A DNA stretch of 64,000 bases from Holothuria scabra. Lineage: Eukaryota > Echinodermata > Holothuroidea > Aspidochirotida > Holothuriidae. The notes under the pieces were generated by a model, which saw only the letters and a list, made by a program, of their open reading frames with translations, did no database searches and was not told the DNA's origin. Location: NCBI GenBank assembly GCA_037179385.1, contig CM074187.1, forward strand, positions 9,487,450 to 9,551,449, in the 5' to 3' direction. The position numbers and the translations under genes were made by a program. Within the stretch, counting starts at the first letter, position 1; each line of letters begins with the position of its first letter. Below are positions 57,501 through 62,192 of the stretch, in pieces.

Positions 57501-58954
57501 AGAAATTAGAAGTACTCAATTAGGCACATATATCAACAACTGTAATAAGTTTCTGTACAAAGTAGGATCTCTCCTGCGGGATAGAGGTTGTTGAATATTA
57601 CTATGGTATTTCCCCTGTTGTAAGGGACAACTAAAGAGGATGACCTGAACATGTAAAATCCATTAATTGCGTACCAATCTTCAGTAGCTGACACAAGATC
57701 ACATTGTAGCTGACACCAACATCGTGCAATCTAAGGCTCACTATTAAATACCCCTGACAGTACAAGTAGAACAGTTTATTTTGCAAGTTAAAAAAATTAG
57801 ATCTACAGATCAGCCACTGTAATGTAACAATGAAGATGTTAAGACCACCTTGATTCGTGGGGTTTGCATGTTATCAGTTTCAACCAAACTGCAATATGGT
57901 TTCTCCTGACAAAGAAGAACATAAATCTGAAAAGCTATCCACTGAGATAGAGAGGGAGGAAATGCCCCTGGTTCATCCCCTTTTCCCCACCCTCTCCCAC
58001 CCCCCTATATAAATAAACCAACTTAAGAGTTTCTTGAAAATTATGCAAGATATGGACTATCACTGGTTGATGACCTCAATAATATAATCCTGAATAAGCC
58101 AATGAAGACACCAAACAGTTTTAATTACACCCCACTGTGGACACCAAAGTGCAGATTATAAAGTATACCCCACTGAAAAGGCCAAACAGTTTTACTGTAA
58201 GTTAAGTGGTGATGACTTCAAAAAGGTACAACATTAGAGAACATAAGGATATACCATTCTTTTTATGACCACTACACTCCACAGTAAGCTACAGAAATAC
58301 TTTGACTATGCTCAAGATATGATATGGGTTAAGTAATGGGTACAAAGGGCAATGCTCTGTGGCCCACAAAGGCTTCAAAACTCCAGACAACAGGGTGGGA
58401 AAAGAGTTCATATGACCATTGTCATAGGGTCCCAATATATTCATGCTGAAGGATGCCCTTGATGCAGGTTTATCAAGTACTGCCAAAAATGACTCATTAA
58501 GTTGGAATTTGTTTCTTCACTATAATTGCTGCCCACTGAATCCACAGCAAACAGTAACATTGAAAACCAAGCTTCATTTATAGACTGAGCAATATTTAAA
58601 TTGTTTTCACAACACTAGCTAAGCAGAGCCAATTAAATATCCAATTGAAAACTATTATCAAATGCTCATAGCTTTCACGCTGCAAGGCAGTGCATCTGAC
58701 GACAGTTCTCAAGTATTAACTAGGTATTTAATCTGCTTTGCTTTGTTTTGCTGGCGGTGTGAAAGCACCTTTTGGTATAACCAACCATTGTACCAATTTT
58801 TTTACTTAACCACAGCTAATGATAGGTTGTTTCACATCTTTCTTATTGTTAGTACTCACCAATGGGTCCACCAAATGGTGCTGCAGCAACTTTGCATTTG
58901 GGTATGTCTGCTTTACTCTGCCATTGTGCTTCCATAGAATAAAGTTCCAACTTC
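20905..58954 (-). CDS. VPS16: VPS16, core subunit of CORVET/HOPS (gene span, first exon missing)
   Basis: Twenty-one minus-strand exons encode about 820 residues matching animal VPS16 (human 839 aa) from '[12 protein letters not shown]' to the stop. VPS16 bridges the HOPS and CORVET complexes and binds the Sec1/Munc18 protein VPS33; together they tether endosomes, late endosomes, autophagosomes and lysosomes ahead of SNARE fusion. The N-terminal half (e2-e10) corresponds to the Vps16_N beta-propeller, the C-terminal half (e11-e22) to the Vps16_C alpha-solenoid. The VPS33-binding segment known from human (about residues 642-736) falls mainly in e19-e20, where FRIPDKR and [11 protein letters not shown] are conserved. 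All junctions traced are GT-AG with matching phase except e8/e9. Exon 1 (about 15 residues) was not found up to 64000. No in-frame stop or frameshift was seen, so the gene looks functional. Confidence 0.95.
21536..21594. repeat. (CTAA)n microsatellite
   Basis: About a dozen near-perfect copies of the tetranucleotide lie in the last VPS16 intron. The same tetranucleotide forms the tail of SINE family 1, so this may be the remnant or expansion of a SINE tail. Confidence 0.85.
21890..22105 (+). mobile_element. Dispersed element family E, copy 1
   Basis: It shares 'cacact.cc..tgaaattaagg.gtgtggtagg', 'catctaggtgtg' and 'cacagtaattt' with 56965-57165, 61690-61908 and, inverted, 49768-49995. The best-preserved copies end in AAGCCTTGAATT-type inverted termini. 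It is probably a MITE. Confidence 0.6.
22721..22824 (-). CDS. VPS16: VPS16 e21
   Basis: Begins [18 protein letters not shown] and ends KVHILMG, 104 bp, phase 0 to 2, acceptor CTTTTCCAG and donor GTGAGT. It matches the human segment PFVEICMKQHNKYEAKKY of the C-terminal solenoid. Confidence 0.95.
23239..23540. repeat. 21-bp minisatellite with 126-bp higher-order period
   Basis: About 14 units of 21 bp, such as ATCATGACATTGCTTCACTGA. Because 21 is a multiple of three and the units lack stops, both strands carry a roughly 97-codon open frame here; this is a consequence of the repeat and not evidence of a gene. The six-unit block starting at 23286 is repeated at 23412, exactly 126 bp later. It lies in a VPS16 intron. 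Confidence 0.9.
23552..23812. repeat. Isolated diverged unit of the 145-bp satellite
   Basis: It carries 'accagaatgcaaaaatgcactgaggttt', also found at the left edge of the large array (about 45847). Then come 'gaccccagatggccattgacacc', 'cacatcaacacacc' and 'tatcttgagatatcat', in the same order as an array unit at 45.9-49.5 kb. Confidence 0.65.
24545..24622 (-). mobile_element. Conserved-core SINE fragment, family 3
   Basis: On the minus strand this reads CCCTGTGGGCTGGGGTTGTA, then GAATATGCCC, then CCTGCTTGTCATAAAAGGCA. It matches the core seen at 41437-41510 and 55905-55985. Confidence 0.55.
25096..25165 (+). mobile_element. MITE family F, half copy
   Basis: AGACCTCTTTCCAAATAGCA, then ATTACAAAGGATTGTAGGAT, match the left half of the element at 39531-39682. 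The right terminus is absent. Confidence 0.6.
26931..27131 (-). mobile_element. tRNA-derived SINE, family 1
   Basis: The plus strand reads 'ttccagttgtggctcactgg' and 'ccattgtttatgctgagtacc', ending in a degenerate head with 'ggaattgaactcc', a box-B relic. Same family as 54911-55144. Confidence 0.7.
28205..28445 (+). mobile_element. tRNA-derived SINE, family 1, opposite orientation
   Basis: The plus strand carries the SINE sense: degenerate head with 'tggagttcaagtac', then 'atgcaatggagtagggaaaa', then 'ggctgtggctggctccactt' and 'ccagttggtaggaaactgg'. Confidence 0.65.
28609..28705 (-). CDS. VPS16: VPS16 e20
   Basis: 97 bp, phase 2 to 0, acceptor TCTCCTTTCAG, donor GTAAGTTT. It codes (R)[18 protein letters not shown], then [14 protein letters not shown]; the [11 protein letters not shown] motif is identical to human VPS16. 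It belongs to the region that contacts VPS33 in the human complex (family knowledge). Confidence 0.97.
29100..29345. repeat. Dispersed repeat related to 11030-11165
   Basis: It shares 'gaatgtcc.gatttcatgtatct', 'tcacatgatttga' and 'aatattgca.cattttgcat' with 11030-11165. It then runs into a G-rich tract and 'gcaatttatgtcctccttttca'. Type unknown. Confidence 0.5.
29789..29903. repeat. Near-perfect long hairpin (47-50 bp arms)
   Basis: The left arm 29789-29838 and right arm 29855-29903 are reverse complements with a single T insertion, around a 16-base loop. The arms contain ATGTCATAATGTTCAGTACT and its complement. This is either a very young palindromic MITE or a snap-back duplication. It lies in the VPS16 intron just before e19 on the genomic map. 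Confidence 0.9.
30027..30196 (-). CDS. VPS16: VPS16 e19
   Basis: 170 bp, phase 0 to 2, acceptor TTCTTTTAG, donor GTACTT. It begins [19 protein letters not shown], then [18 protein letters not shown], and ends RKDFRIPDK(R). It matches human ATEDQMRLLRLQRRLEDE...RDFRIPDKR. Confidence 0.97.
30690..30955. repeat. Dispersed repeat family D, copy 2
   Basis: It shares with 14745-15055 'tcacaattttcttcttatttctct', 'ttataacttcaat.ttgca', 'agtaaatttcacatctgaaga' and 'cagtctactac'. Confidence 0.7.
31602..31679 (-). CDS. VPS16: VPS16 e18
   Basis: 78 bp, phase 0 to 0. It reads [18 protein letters not shown], then ARNEFSAK, matching human RVAALQTAADAFYKAKNEF. The acceptor is CTTCGAACAG and the donor GTAAGTG. 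Confidence 0.93.
31885..32650 (-). mobile_element. Penelope-like element 3' fragment (degenerate RT end plus GIY-YIG)
   Basis: On the minus strand the frame near 32328-32650 reads ...[20 protein letters not shown], then [17 protein letters not shown]. After a stop it continues [20 protein letters not shown], then TCRHFSS, then a stop-riddled tail matching ..NSHIYKHL. In Penelope-like retroelements (family knowledge) the reverse transcriptase is followed by a GIY-YIG endonuclease with VYKF.C..C...YIGET; that motif is visible here. Several stops and a frameshift make it dead. It abuts an inverted copy at 32650-32997. Confidence 0.75.
32650..32997 (+). mobile_element. Penelope-like element 3' fragment in opposite orientation
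   Basis: The plus strand reads [20 protein letters not shown], then [20 protein letters not shown], then a stop and an untranslated tail. This is the same 3' end as the minus-strand copy at 31885-32235, giving inverted arms of about 350 bp. The tail includes CTGATGA (32933-32939), a possible GAAAG/CTTTC stem and GAAA (32956-32959), the conserved-core words of hammerhead ribozymes reported in this element class. Confidence 0.7.
33299..33501 (-). CDS. VPS16: VPS16 e17
   Basis: 203 bp, phase 1 to 0. It reads (V)[19 protein letters not shown], then [20 protein letters not shown], then [20 protein letters not shown] and SSYQQT. It matches human [20 protein letters not shown] and [20 protein letters not shown]. 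Donor GTGAGG. Confidence 0.96.
33640..33870 (+). mobile_element. tRNA-derived SINE, family 1, opposite orientation
   Basis: The head-like stretch 'tggtatggtgggggagcac' leads to a box-B-like GGTTTGGTTCC, then 'cacataagcaatggagtaag' as in the other copies. It is diverged. Confidence 0.6.
34170..34292. repeat. Compound microsatellite
   Basis: (TATG)n grades into (ACAT)n, then ACGT/CCGT-type tetramers and finally (CTAA)n. The CTAA end again resembles a SINE family 1 tail. It is intronic in VPS16. Confidence 0.85.
34491..34599 (-). CDS. VPS16: VPS16 e16
   Basis: 109 bp, phase 0 to 1. It reads [18 protein letters not shown], then [15 protein letters not shown], matching human LLEYEPRSGEQVPLLLKM...AIESGDTDL, one of the best conserved parts of the protein. 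Acceptor TGTTTCAAG, donor GTAACAG. Confidence 0.97.
34985..35066 (+). mobile_element. SINE 3'-end fragment with CTAA-type tail
   Basis: 'atgttacacatttgtgctggggtgttgttaaatcttatctaac' nearly matches the end of the family 3 SINE at 41541-41590. Only the 3' end is present, as expected of a 5'-truncated insertion. Confidence 0.55.
35186..35369. mobile_element. MITE family G, copy 1
   Basis: The termini ACAATCTTGGACAAAACT and AGTTTTGTCCAAGATTGT are exact inverted repeats around a 184-bp element. The interior carries a smaller inverted pair (cgctcccccttt / aaggggagcggggg). The second copy is at 35654-35829. Confidence 0.85.
35654..35829. mobile_element. MITE family G, copy 2
   Basis: This 176-bp element is almost identical to copy 1 in the same orientation, differing mainly by an 8-base length change in its C-rich run. 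The two copies lie 284 bp apart, which suggests a local duplication or a nested composite element. Confidence 0.85.
36234..36368 (-). CDS. VPS16: VPS16 e15
   Basis: 135 bp, 45 codons, phase 0 to 0: [45 protein letters not shown]. It aligns with human [20 protein letters not shown]...ELAIK. Acceptor CATGACAG, donor GTAAGATC. Confidence 0.97.
36899..37022 (-). mobile_element. tRNA-derived SINE, family 1, head-truncated
   Basis: It starts with the (GTTA)n tail 'ggttagttagttagacggag' and runs to 'ggctcactggcttgttttcc', then breaks before the tRNA-like head. Confidence 0.7.
37268..37370 (-). CDS. VPS16: VPS16 e14
   Basis: 103 bp, phase 2 to 0: (R)[20 protein letters not shown], then [14 protein letters not shown], matching human [20 protein letters not shown]...RILAHWACYK. 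Acceptor CTAACCCAG, donor GTAAGTAA. Confidence 0.97.
37763..38000 (-). mobile_element. tRNA-derived SINE, family 1
   Basis: 'ctagttagaaga...gtttctaaccaattggtt' begins it and 'gctctcaccacttgaccatgcagtt' ends it, the latter reading as a tRNA-like head on the minus strand (AACTGCATGGTCAAGTGG). Confidence 0.75.
38270..38305 (-). CDS. VPS16: VPS16 e13 (36-bp microexon)
   Basis: Only 36 bp, phase 2 in and phase 2 out, coding (Q)[11 protein letters not shown](R). It fits between e12 ending ..MPLTLA and e14 starting (R)LIRR, matching human YSQYKQLTIQVLLDRL. Acceptor GCTAACAG, donor GTATGAGG. The phase fit on both sides makes the call strong despite its size. Confidence 0.9.
38889..38912. repeat. (TA)n dinucleotide run
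   Basis: About a dozen TA units interrupted once by C, in a VPS16 intron. Confidence 0.8.
39156..39283 (-). CDS. VPS16: VPS16 e12
   Basis: 128 bp, phase 0 to 2. It reads [20 protein letters not shown], then [20 protein letters not shown], then LA(Q). It matches human [20 protein letters not shown] and [17 protein letters not shown]. The acceptor follows a CT-rich tract and GCAG; the donor is CTCA|GTATCC. Confidence 0.96.
39531..39682. mobile_element. MITE family F, full copy
   Basis: AGACCTATTTCCAAATAGCA at the left is mirrored by TGCTATTTGGAAATAGGTCT at the right. The arms extend to about 60 bp (ATTACAA.G.ATTGTGGGAT, AGAGTTTTGG). It is 152 bp in total. Other copies are at 50897-51044 and half a copy at 25096. 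Confidence 0.9.
39770..40012 (-). mobile_element. tRNA-derived SINE, family 2
   Basis: On the minus strand the head reads TCTAGTGGTAGAGTGG (box A) and GGTTCAAATCC (box B, exact consensus; plus strand near 39934-39944). The body contains the complement of 'ccaacttcatcagcagggcaaccg', also present at 2885-2995. Confidence 0.75.
40364..40586. mobile_element. MITE family C, copy 2 (diverged)
   Basis: It matches 9897-10118 in order: 'agaggcttttcat.tga.gt', 'tactccg..ggcca', 'gtaactac', 'tgaatgtgtacac', 'gtgcgttc'. It ends in 'aaccctctat'. CpG sites of copy 1 appear as TpG/CpA here, as expected of an older methylated copy. Confidence 0.75.
40762..41311. mobile_element. Foldback DNA element, family A, copy 2
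   Basis: GTACCTCAAGTCACAAAATT, then CAAAAATATATATTTAACAG on the left, and the mirrored CAATTTTGTGACTTGAGGTAC on the right, give a 550-bp foldback. The interior is collinear with 1741-2311 ('tttgtttccctttaaaattaaaaat', 'tggtacaaggtgcagt'). Confidence 0.85.
41437..41595 (+). mobile_element. Conserved-core SINE, family 3
   Basis: It reads CCCTGTGGACTGGGGGTTGT, GGAATATGCCC, CCTGTCGTAAGAGGCAATTA, then 'tgttacacatttgtgttgg' and a CTATCTAACTAACTAAC tail. Related segments are at 24545 (minus), 34985 and 55905. Confidence 0.65.
41599..41760 (-). mobile_element. tRNA-derived SINE, family 1, partial
   Basis: 'ttccagttgtggttcactgg', 'actccattgcttatgct' and 'ggcaggaggttccatttttaaag' are present. It sits directly after the family 3 tail, so one SINE is probably inserted at the tail of the other. 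Confidence 0.7.
41847..41972 (-). CDS. VPS16: VPS16 e11
   Basis: 126 bp, phase 0 to 0: [20 protein letters not shown], then [22 protein letters not shown]. It matches human KESQKADEYLREIQ... and IEAAGHEHQPDMQKSLLR. Acceptor TTTAAACAG, donor GTAAGTG. Confidence 0.97.
42522..42598 (-). CDS. VPS16: VPS16 e10
   Basis: 77 bp, phase 1 to 0: (A)[20 protein letters not shown], then SREFQ, matching human [20 protein letters not shown]. A poly-T tract precedes CATCAG. Confidence 0.95.
43585..43785 (-). mobile_element. tRNA-derived SINE, family 1, diverged
   Basis: 'gcattgcttatgtggatcat', 'gtaggctccattttttaaa' and a box-B relic 'ggaatcaaacc' identify it. Confidence 0.6.
43909..44026 (-). CDS. VPS16: VPS16 e9
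   Basis: With the acceptor CACCTTCAG before 44026 the exon is 118 bp and starts in phase 0, reading [20 protein letters not shown], then [19 protein letters not shown], and leaving phase 1 at GTATGG. The part from HLVPEMDG on matches human YLVPELDGVRIF...EFLHEVP. The first residues are longer than in human, so the true 5' edge is uncertain (alternatives at about 44012 or 43997). Confidence 0.85.
44060..44335. repeat. Dispersed repeat family D, copy 3
   Basis: 'aaatttattttgaagcaaca', 'tcaattttcttcttatttctcttc', 'ctcaagagccaatcat' and 'agtctactat..taagtcaagttgg' match the other copies. Confidence 0.7.
44524..44700 (+). mobile_element. tRNA-headed SINE-like element next to VPS16 e8
   Basis: Box-A-like TGGCCTATTGGTT (44531-44543) and box-B GGTTTGATTCC (44573-44583) are spaced about 30 bases apart, as in tRNA-derived heads. 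The downstream body does not match families 1-3. It ends close to the unresolved donor side of VPS16 e8. Confidence 0.5.
44771..44911 (-). CDS. VPS16: VPS16 e8 (donor side unresolved)
   Basis: Acceptor CTTTTTCAG before 44911, phase 0: [20 protein letters not shown], then [27 protein letters not shown]. It matches human [20 protein letters not shown]...VVVAWERRLMVVGD. No good GT donor follows the conserved part: the next GTs (near 44744-44748) would add residues LIKNL or LIKNLCRLM. The low boundary given is the end of conserved-looking sequence, not a splice site. Confidence 0.8.
45930..49525. repeat. Satellite array, about 24 units of about 145 bp
   Basis: Each unit contains TGACCTTTGACC followed by 'tctaccaaaatcaataggg.ttcttc', 'catcataatgcatcaaca', 'caagtttgaaatcaat.caagcttcc', 'cttgagatatcatgtaaacaa' and 'ggttttcagggtttgacccc'. 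Starts of TGACCT fall at about 46484, 46629, 46774, 46919, 47064, 47210, 47355, 47500, 47646, 47791, 47936, 48081 and on. The outer units are the most diverged. Short frames inside are repeat artefacts. The array fills part of the e7-e8 intron. Confidence 0.95.
49528..49602. repeat. (CA)n / (CATA)n microsatellite
   Basis: CA repeats interrupted by CGCG and CATA units cap the right end of the satellite array. Such simple runs at array edges are common. Confidence 0.9.
49768..49995 (-). mobile_element. Dispersed element family E, copy 2 (inverted)
   Basis: The ends 'aagccttgaattgtgaggc' and 'tctaaaactcaaggcttgca' are inverted. The interior reads as the complement of 'caggtgtgctacaaatcac' and 'ctc..gaaaattaaggagtgtgg'. 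Confidence 0.7.
50545..50655 (-). CDS. VPS16: VPS16 e7
   Basis: 111 bp, phase 0 to 0: [20 protein letters not shown], then [17 protein letters not shown], matching human [22 protein letters not shown]. Acceptor CATTATTTCAG, donor GTAAGTT. Part of its 5' edge is duplicated upstream at 51209-51270. Confidence 0.93.
50897..51044. mobile_element. MITE family F, full copy
   Basis: AGACCTATTTCCAAATAGCA is mirrored by GGCTATTTGGAAATAGGTCT over 148 bp; the interior matches 39531-39682 in inverted order. Confidence 0.9.
51082..51165 (-). mobile_element. tRNA-derived SINE, family 1, tail-side fragment
   Basis: 'ttagatggttttttacagcccagtttctaaccaactggtt' to 'agtggctcactgg' is present; the head half is missing. 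Confidence 0.65.
51209..51270 (-). pseudogene. Partial duplicate of VPS16 e7 acceptor and exon start
   Basis: The plus-strand sequence 'cagctctatacaagcaagcaccaacaccctccaaagactgaaataatgag' is nearly the same as 50611-50668 (e7 start plus its acceptor). On the minus strand it keeps ATTATTTCAG followed by TCTTTGGAGGGTGTTGGTGC, so a cryptic acceptor remains about 600 bp upstream of the real one. The rest of the exon is absent. Confidence 0.75.
51432..51555 (+). mobile_element. tRNA-derived SINE, family 1 head fragment
   Basis: 'tctggtggcagagcatcttg' and 'gggtttgatttccagg' form a tRNA-like head with box-A and box-B relics, followed by 'aatagaaccttctgttgtta' as in the SINE body. Confidence 0.6.
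51605..51720 (-). CDS. VPS16: VPS16 e6
   Basis: 116 bp, phase 1 to 0: (G)[20 protein letters not shown], then [18 protein letters not shown], matching human [20 protein letters not shown]. Acceptor CTAATATCAG, donor GTATGGC. Confidence 0.95.
52107..53828 (+). mobile_element. hAT-like DNA transposon, non-autonomous or decayed
   Basis: CACGGCTGGAAAAAACCG opens it and the exact reverse complement closes it. GCTACATA occurs directly on both sides (52099-52106 and 53829-53836), a perfect 8-bp target-site duplication, which is typical of the hAT superfamily. Length is 1722 bp, too short for a full transposase. A possible BED-type zinc finger remnant lies at 52790-52900. Confidence 0.85.
52790..52902 (+). 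pseudogene. Possible BED-type zinc finger remnant inside the hAT-like element
   Basis: The open frame ending at 52903 reads [20 protein letters not shown], then [12 protein letters not shown]. The spacing C-x2-C-P...N-H-x2-R-N-H-L resembles the C..CP...SN..NHL core of BED fingers at the N-terminus of hAT transposases. The final His is replaced by Tyr, and no transposase core follows. This assignment rests on motif resemblance only. Confidence 0.4.
54607..54757 (-). CDS. VPS16: VPS16 e5
   Basis: 151 bp, phase 0 to 1: [20 protein letters not shown], then [30 protein letters not shown](G). It matches human [20 protein letters not shown] and RRMPEVPG. Acceptor CATCAG, donor GTAAGTG. Confidence 0.96.
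54911..55144 (-). mobile_element. tRNA-derived SINE, family 1, best-preserved copy
   Basis: On the minus strand the head has box A TGGCCTAACGGT (55133-55144) and box B GGTTTGATTCC (55091-55101), about 32 bases apart, as in RNA polymerase III promoters of tRNA genes. The body then runs to a tail near CTCCATCTAAGTAACTCAC. The anticodon-side sequence 'gcatctgcctctcacaca' suggests a tRNA-type ancestor, but the exact tRNA is not certain. Confidence 0.85.
55228..55356 (-). CDS. VPS16: VPS16 e4
   Basis: 129 bp, phase 0 to 0: [20 protein letters not shown], then [23 protein letters not shown]. It matches human [20 protein letters not shown] and [20 protein letters not shown]. Acceptor TCAAAACAG, donor GTAAACAC. 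Confidence 0.97.
55905..56095 (+). mobile_element. Conserved-core SINE, family 3, diverged
   Basis: 'atgtggactggaggttgtagaatatgctcatgg' and 'gtaaagagcaactgaagagg' match the core at 41437; it ends 'cattggtgtgtgattaaatccacatctaactaacca'. Confidence 0.6.
56441..56538 (-). CDS. VPS16: VPS16 e3
   Basis: 98 bp, phase 1 to 0: (A)[20 protein letters not shown], then [12 protein letters not shown], matching human ALLRNPWRKEK...PVLDIYSASGMPLASL. Acceptor CCAACAG, donor GTGAGTGA. Confidence 0.94.
56965..57165 (+). mobile_element. Dispersed element family E, copy 3
   Basis: 'caggtgtgctacaaatcacactcctcaggaaattaaggag', 'tatctaggtgtgcaa' and 'cctcaaaattcaaggcctg' match 61690-61908. Confidence 0.7.
57166..58859. 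other. VPS16 intron e2-e3, remainder
   Basis: No gene. 57166-57420 has a poor-quality stretch resembling 26230-26340 ('gcttgcttca.ggcccct'), then 57565-57660 a diverged family 3 SINE core ('gatagaggttgttgaatatt...tgtaagggacaactaaag'). The rest appears unique. Confidence 0.4.
58860..58954 (-). CDS. VPS16: VPS16 e2, most N-terminal exon in the window
   Basis: 95 bp, phase 2 to 1: (R)[20 protein letters not shown], then [11 protein letters not shown]. It matches human [20 protein letters not shown] and CLVAAAPYGGPIA. Acceptor AAAATAAAG (weak pyrimidine tract), donor GTGAGTAC. The expected upstream exon, ending ..FY plus AG, was not found between 58955 and 64000. Confidence 0.92.
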
Positions 58955-61089
58955 CTTTATTTTTAAAATAAAAGCAAGAAATCACAAATTAGTCACAAAG
59001 CAACAGATGCAAGATCACTTTGGACAGAATTTGTTAGAACTCCCTCTCACAATAACAATTTTGTGACATGGTGTAAAGTAAACTACAACATGAGATATTT
59101 GGTTTGGATTGCAAGAGCATTCAGAGTACTTGGGTACTTGTACTCAAAACCACAAAAATTGAAAAAGACGTCTTTCTGTAATTATTATAAAACAGATACA
59201 TGTTATAGAAAATTAGATTTGTTTAATCCCCCTTGTTTATGACACATTTTGACAAATTCTACACACACATTAGACTTCTTAATCCTTTTCTGGGTCAAAA
59301 CTTCATAAACATAACTAAATCATCCCAAACTTTTAACTAAAGCCAGCAAACTTCGATAAAGGATGTAAGATAATGTCACATGACTATTGCTCTACAATCC
59401 AGGACAATGCCCTTGATGTCTTGGAGGGGTAAGTCGTATTGATTAGCCACATTTGGCGGCTACGTCTGTGCATGGTCACAGTCAGTATGGCTGCATACAA
59501 CACAATAGTTTTTATCTTGTGCAAAGTAGCCTACATCTACTATTCAATAGATCAGCCATGCAATAGAAGAGAATGTTGTATAATCATTTCAGATCTCAAG
59601 TCTTGTTTAGAATGAAATTTGCACAGTTTTTTTTATGAATAACTACAGAGACCCAGTCAATCAATCCCACAAGGAAGTTGTTAGAGAAGGAGAAACTAAC
59701 GTTCTATAGTCTCCTTGAGACAATGATCGTTTCGACAGTAATCTTGCTTTTATACCCCACATGGTCATCTCAATGCTCCAATCAATCATGGTTAGGGACA
59801 ACTATCAAATTCAAATAAAGAGATGCATTTCTTACACTCTACCTATTCAAATTGGGTTGCCAGCTGTCATGCAAAATTATGAAATTTATGTAATTTGATG
59901 CTTGCCATGATGTATCCTTGCATTTGAAGTCCAGCAACAATTTCTCTACCACTTACTTTCAAAATTTTATTTCTTGATGAAGAAAAAATTGTTTAAATCT
60001 GAGAAGAATGTATAGGCTTGAACAATGCTTGCATGCAATGGTGAACAGGGCACCATTGAAGCATATTGTTTAAACCTTTGTTTACAGTCATTCAACTGAA
60101 AATTCTTGTTACAAGCTTCACTGTTGGCAGAAACAAACCTCCAACTCAAAGTATATCAGACAATAGCCTTTGTTTAGGGATTACTTGGCAAAAAGGGGAA
60201 GAAAGGACTTAGTCACAAGAGATGTAACTATAGAAACAAACAGACCTGTCATTCAAATGGTGGCACCAAAAAGATATAAAAAGCTTTTAAGTATACTAAT
60301 GTCTGAAGAAATGAGTTGTACTTCCTTCACTAACAGCTCCTTGGTCCTACTGAAGCAAGCTTTGTAAAGGGATCTGTTTTGTGCCAGGTCACCAATCTAG
60401 TGGCTGTATTTGACTCAAAGATGATCTTTAAACAAGACTGTCAAAGCAAAGACAGACAGGGGGGGGTCATGTTAAAGTGTTTCTTCTTGAATTGTTATGA
60501 AATGACATAAATACTGAAGGGGCTAAAATGTGTTATTAGGCAAAATTGTTATTCAAATTTTAACTTACTAAGTTCAAAGTAGGCAGGCACTACAACATCA
60601 TGTTTTCTATAGGCATGTGTAAAGTTGGATACAAGCAAGGCCTACTTTCAATTTACCTAATAACTTGATGCAGTTGAAATTAGGCAAAGTAAATACTGAA
60701 AATTTTTGACCACATGGTCATATTGATATGTTATATTGTAAGCTGTAGGCAGCTACTCCGGGTTGGAATGGGGTTTTATAGCATCGCATATAGAACTTAG
60801 CTTCTTTAGTATTTAACCCTCTTGTGCCTATTGTAGCTCTTCAGCTAAAGTCAGAGAGTGTGAGGCTTGCACGTCCCTATGATGTCACACATATCTCAAA
60901 ATTGCAAGTGGCTACCCAGAAGTTCTACCACAACAACAAGAAAGGTCAATAGGTCATTATCCTTGGTCACATGGACAAGAGCCTAGTTTCTGGCATGTTA
61001 GGGCACCAGCACTACAGGGATAATGTATGTTTTAACGGATAGGAGGTATAGTCAAGAGAAGGTACTGGTGCTACTGATTATGAAGTCCT
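58955..61089. other. Stretch upstream of VPS16 e2 without a confident gene
   Basis: No exon with good splice sites and recognisable protein was found. Short frames at 59967-60149 (minus) and 60170-60367 (plus) have no recognised similarity. It could be VPS16 intron 1. Confidence 0.4.
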
Positions 61090-61199
61090 GGGGCCCGTTC
61101 CACAAAGAGTTACGCACAATCTTAAGTATGATTTACTGTTGACTTAAGTATGGGGAATCAAACTTAAGATTGTGCATAAGTCTTTGTGGAATGGGCCCC
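61090..61199. mobile_element. Short palindromic MITE, family H (GGGGCCCGTTCCACAAAG)
   Basis: GGGGCCCGTTCCACAAAGAG, TTACGCACAATCTTAAGT on the left mirrors ACTTAAGATTGTGCATAAGT, CTTTGTGGAATGGGCCCC on the right. Arms of about 38 bp make up most of the 110-bp element. Confidence 0.9.
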
Positions 61200-61495
61200 T
61201 AGACTTAATTGTACACAACCACTGAGTAAACTGTATCCCCCACACCAGGAAGAGCAAGATCAGAATTGGCCTTACAAACTAACCTACAGAAACTTTTTTC
61301 AGAGCCTTCAGTGGTGTGACTGTTAAAGGCATGGCATTTTGGAAGGACATGCTTACAATATTATTTCTCATGTTTAAGAAACTGCTCAATAGTCAATACC
61401 TAGATGGATAACAAGAACTCAAAGAGTCAAAGCAGGAGTTGTGAATTTGCTTGCAACATGAGTTTTTCAAGGACTGCATATATCACACCAATTAC

Positions 61496-61594
61496 CTGAA
61501 CACTGTTAAGATTGGTGAAAGCATGTTGCCCTGTTGGCAAATGCTGCTGCCCACAGCACTGCCCCTCTGCCAGGACAATGCAAGTATCAGTGCC
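61496..61594 (-). other. Exon-like segment, unassigned
   Basis: 99 bp, 33 open codons in phase 0: GTDTCIVLAEGQCCGQQHLP, then TGQHAFTNLNSVQ. The acceptor is TTGTTATTACAG and the donor CAG|GTAATTGG. I recognise no family, and it cannot be joined in phase to 62572-62632 directly. Confidence 0.3.
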
Positions 61595-61689
61595 CTGTAA
61601 TAACAATATTCCCTGCTTTAGGAAGACTGAAGCCCCCAGACCCCCTGCCATATATATAGGCTAATGGAAGCCATGTTATGCCAAAAACA

Positions 61690-61908
61690 AGCCTTGTGTT
61701 TTAAATTTTTCAGGTGTGCTACAATTCACACTCCTCAGGAAATTAAGGAGAGTGGTACAGTAGGTCAGCTGTTTCATTATATTTCAATAGATTTATATCA
61801 GGATCATTCTTCATTTAGTAATGAAAAAATAACATCCCTAACAGTGATTTGGCGTGAGTGGTGGTGTGTAAATACACTTGCATACCTCAAAATTCAACGC
61901 CTGCAACA
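61690..61908 (+). mobile_element. Dispersed element family E, copy 4
   Basis: 'caggtgtgctacaattcacactcctcaggaaattaaggag' and 'catacctcaaaattcaacgcctg' match 56965-57165. Confidence 0.7.
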
Positions 61909-61955
61909 ACCATTCTAGAAGCAGGGAGTCATGGAGAGGAAAGAATACCCACCCT

Positions 61956-62192
61956 CTTTTAACCCTCTTTTAGCCCGAATTGGGAGTTGGCGGAAAAGCG
62001 GATGTAGCACGCCCCACATCAGCTTCCGAAGGCTATTGACCCTGTGACCTTGAACTATTGTCTCTCTTGCTGTTGTGGCCGAATTTTCGGTAGCTACTCG
62101 CAGTTTCGAGCTCTGCTTGAAGCAGTAAAGATGGGTGACAGCCCCGCTCTCCGTATGGGTCCAAAAGGACCCAAACAACGGTAAAGGGTTAA
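61956..62192. mobile_element. Possible TTAACCCT-ended element
   Basis: 'ttaaccctcttttagccc' on the left and 'ggtaaagggttaa' on the right are partly inverted, around a CpG-richer interior. The termini are short, so the call is weak. Confidence 0.35.

Noticed and set aside
61915..62178. Minus-strand 87-codon frame
   Set aside because: Sits inside a possible TTAACCCT-ended element and has no similarity I recognise.
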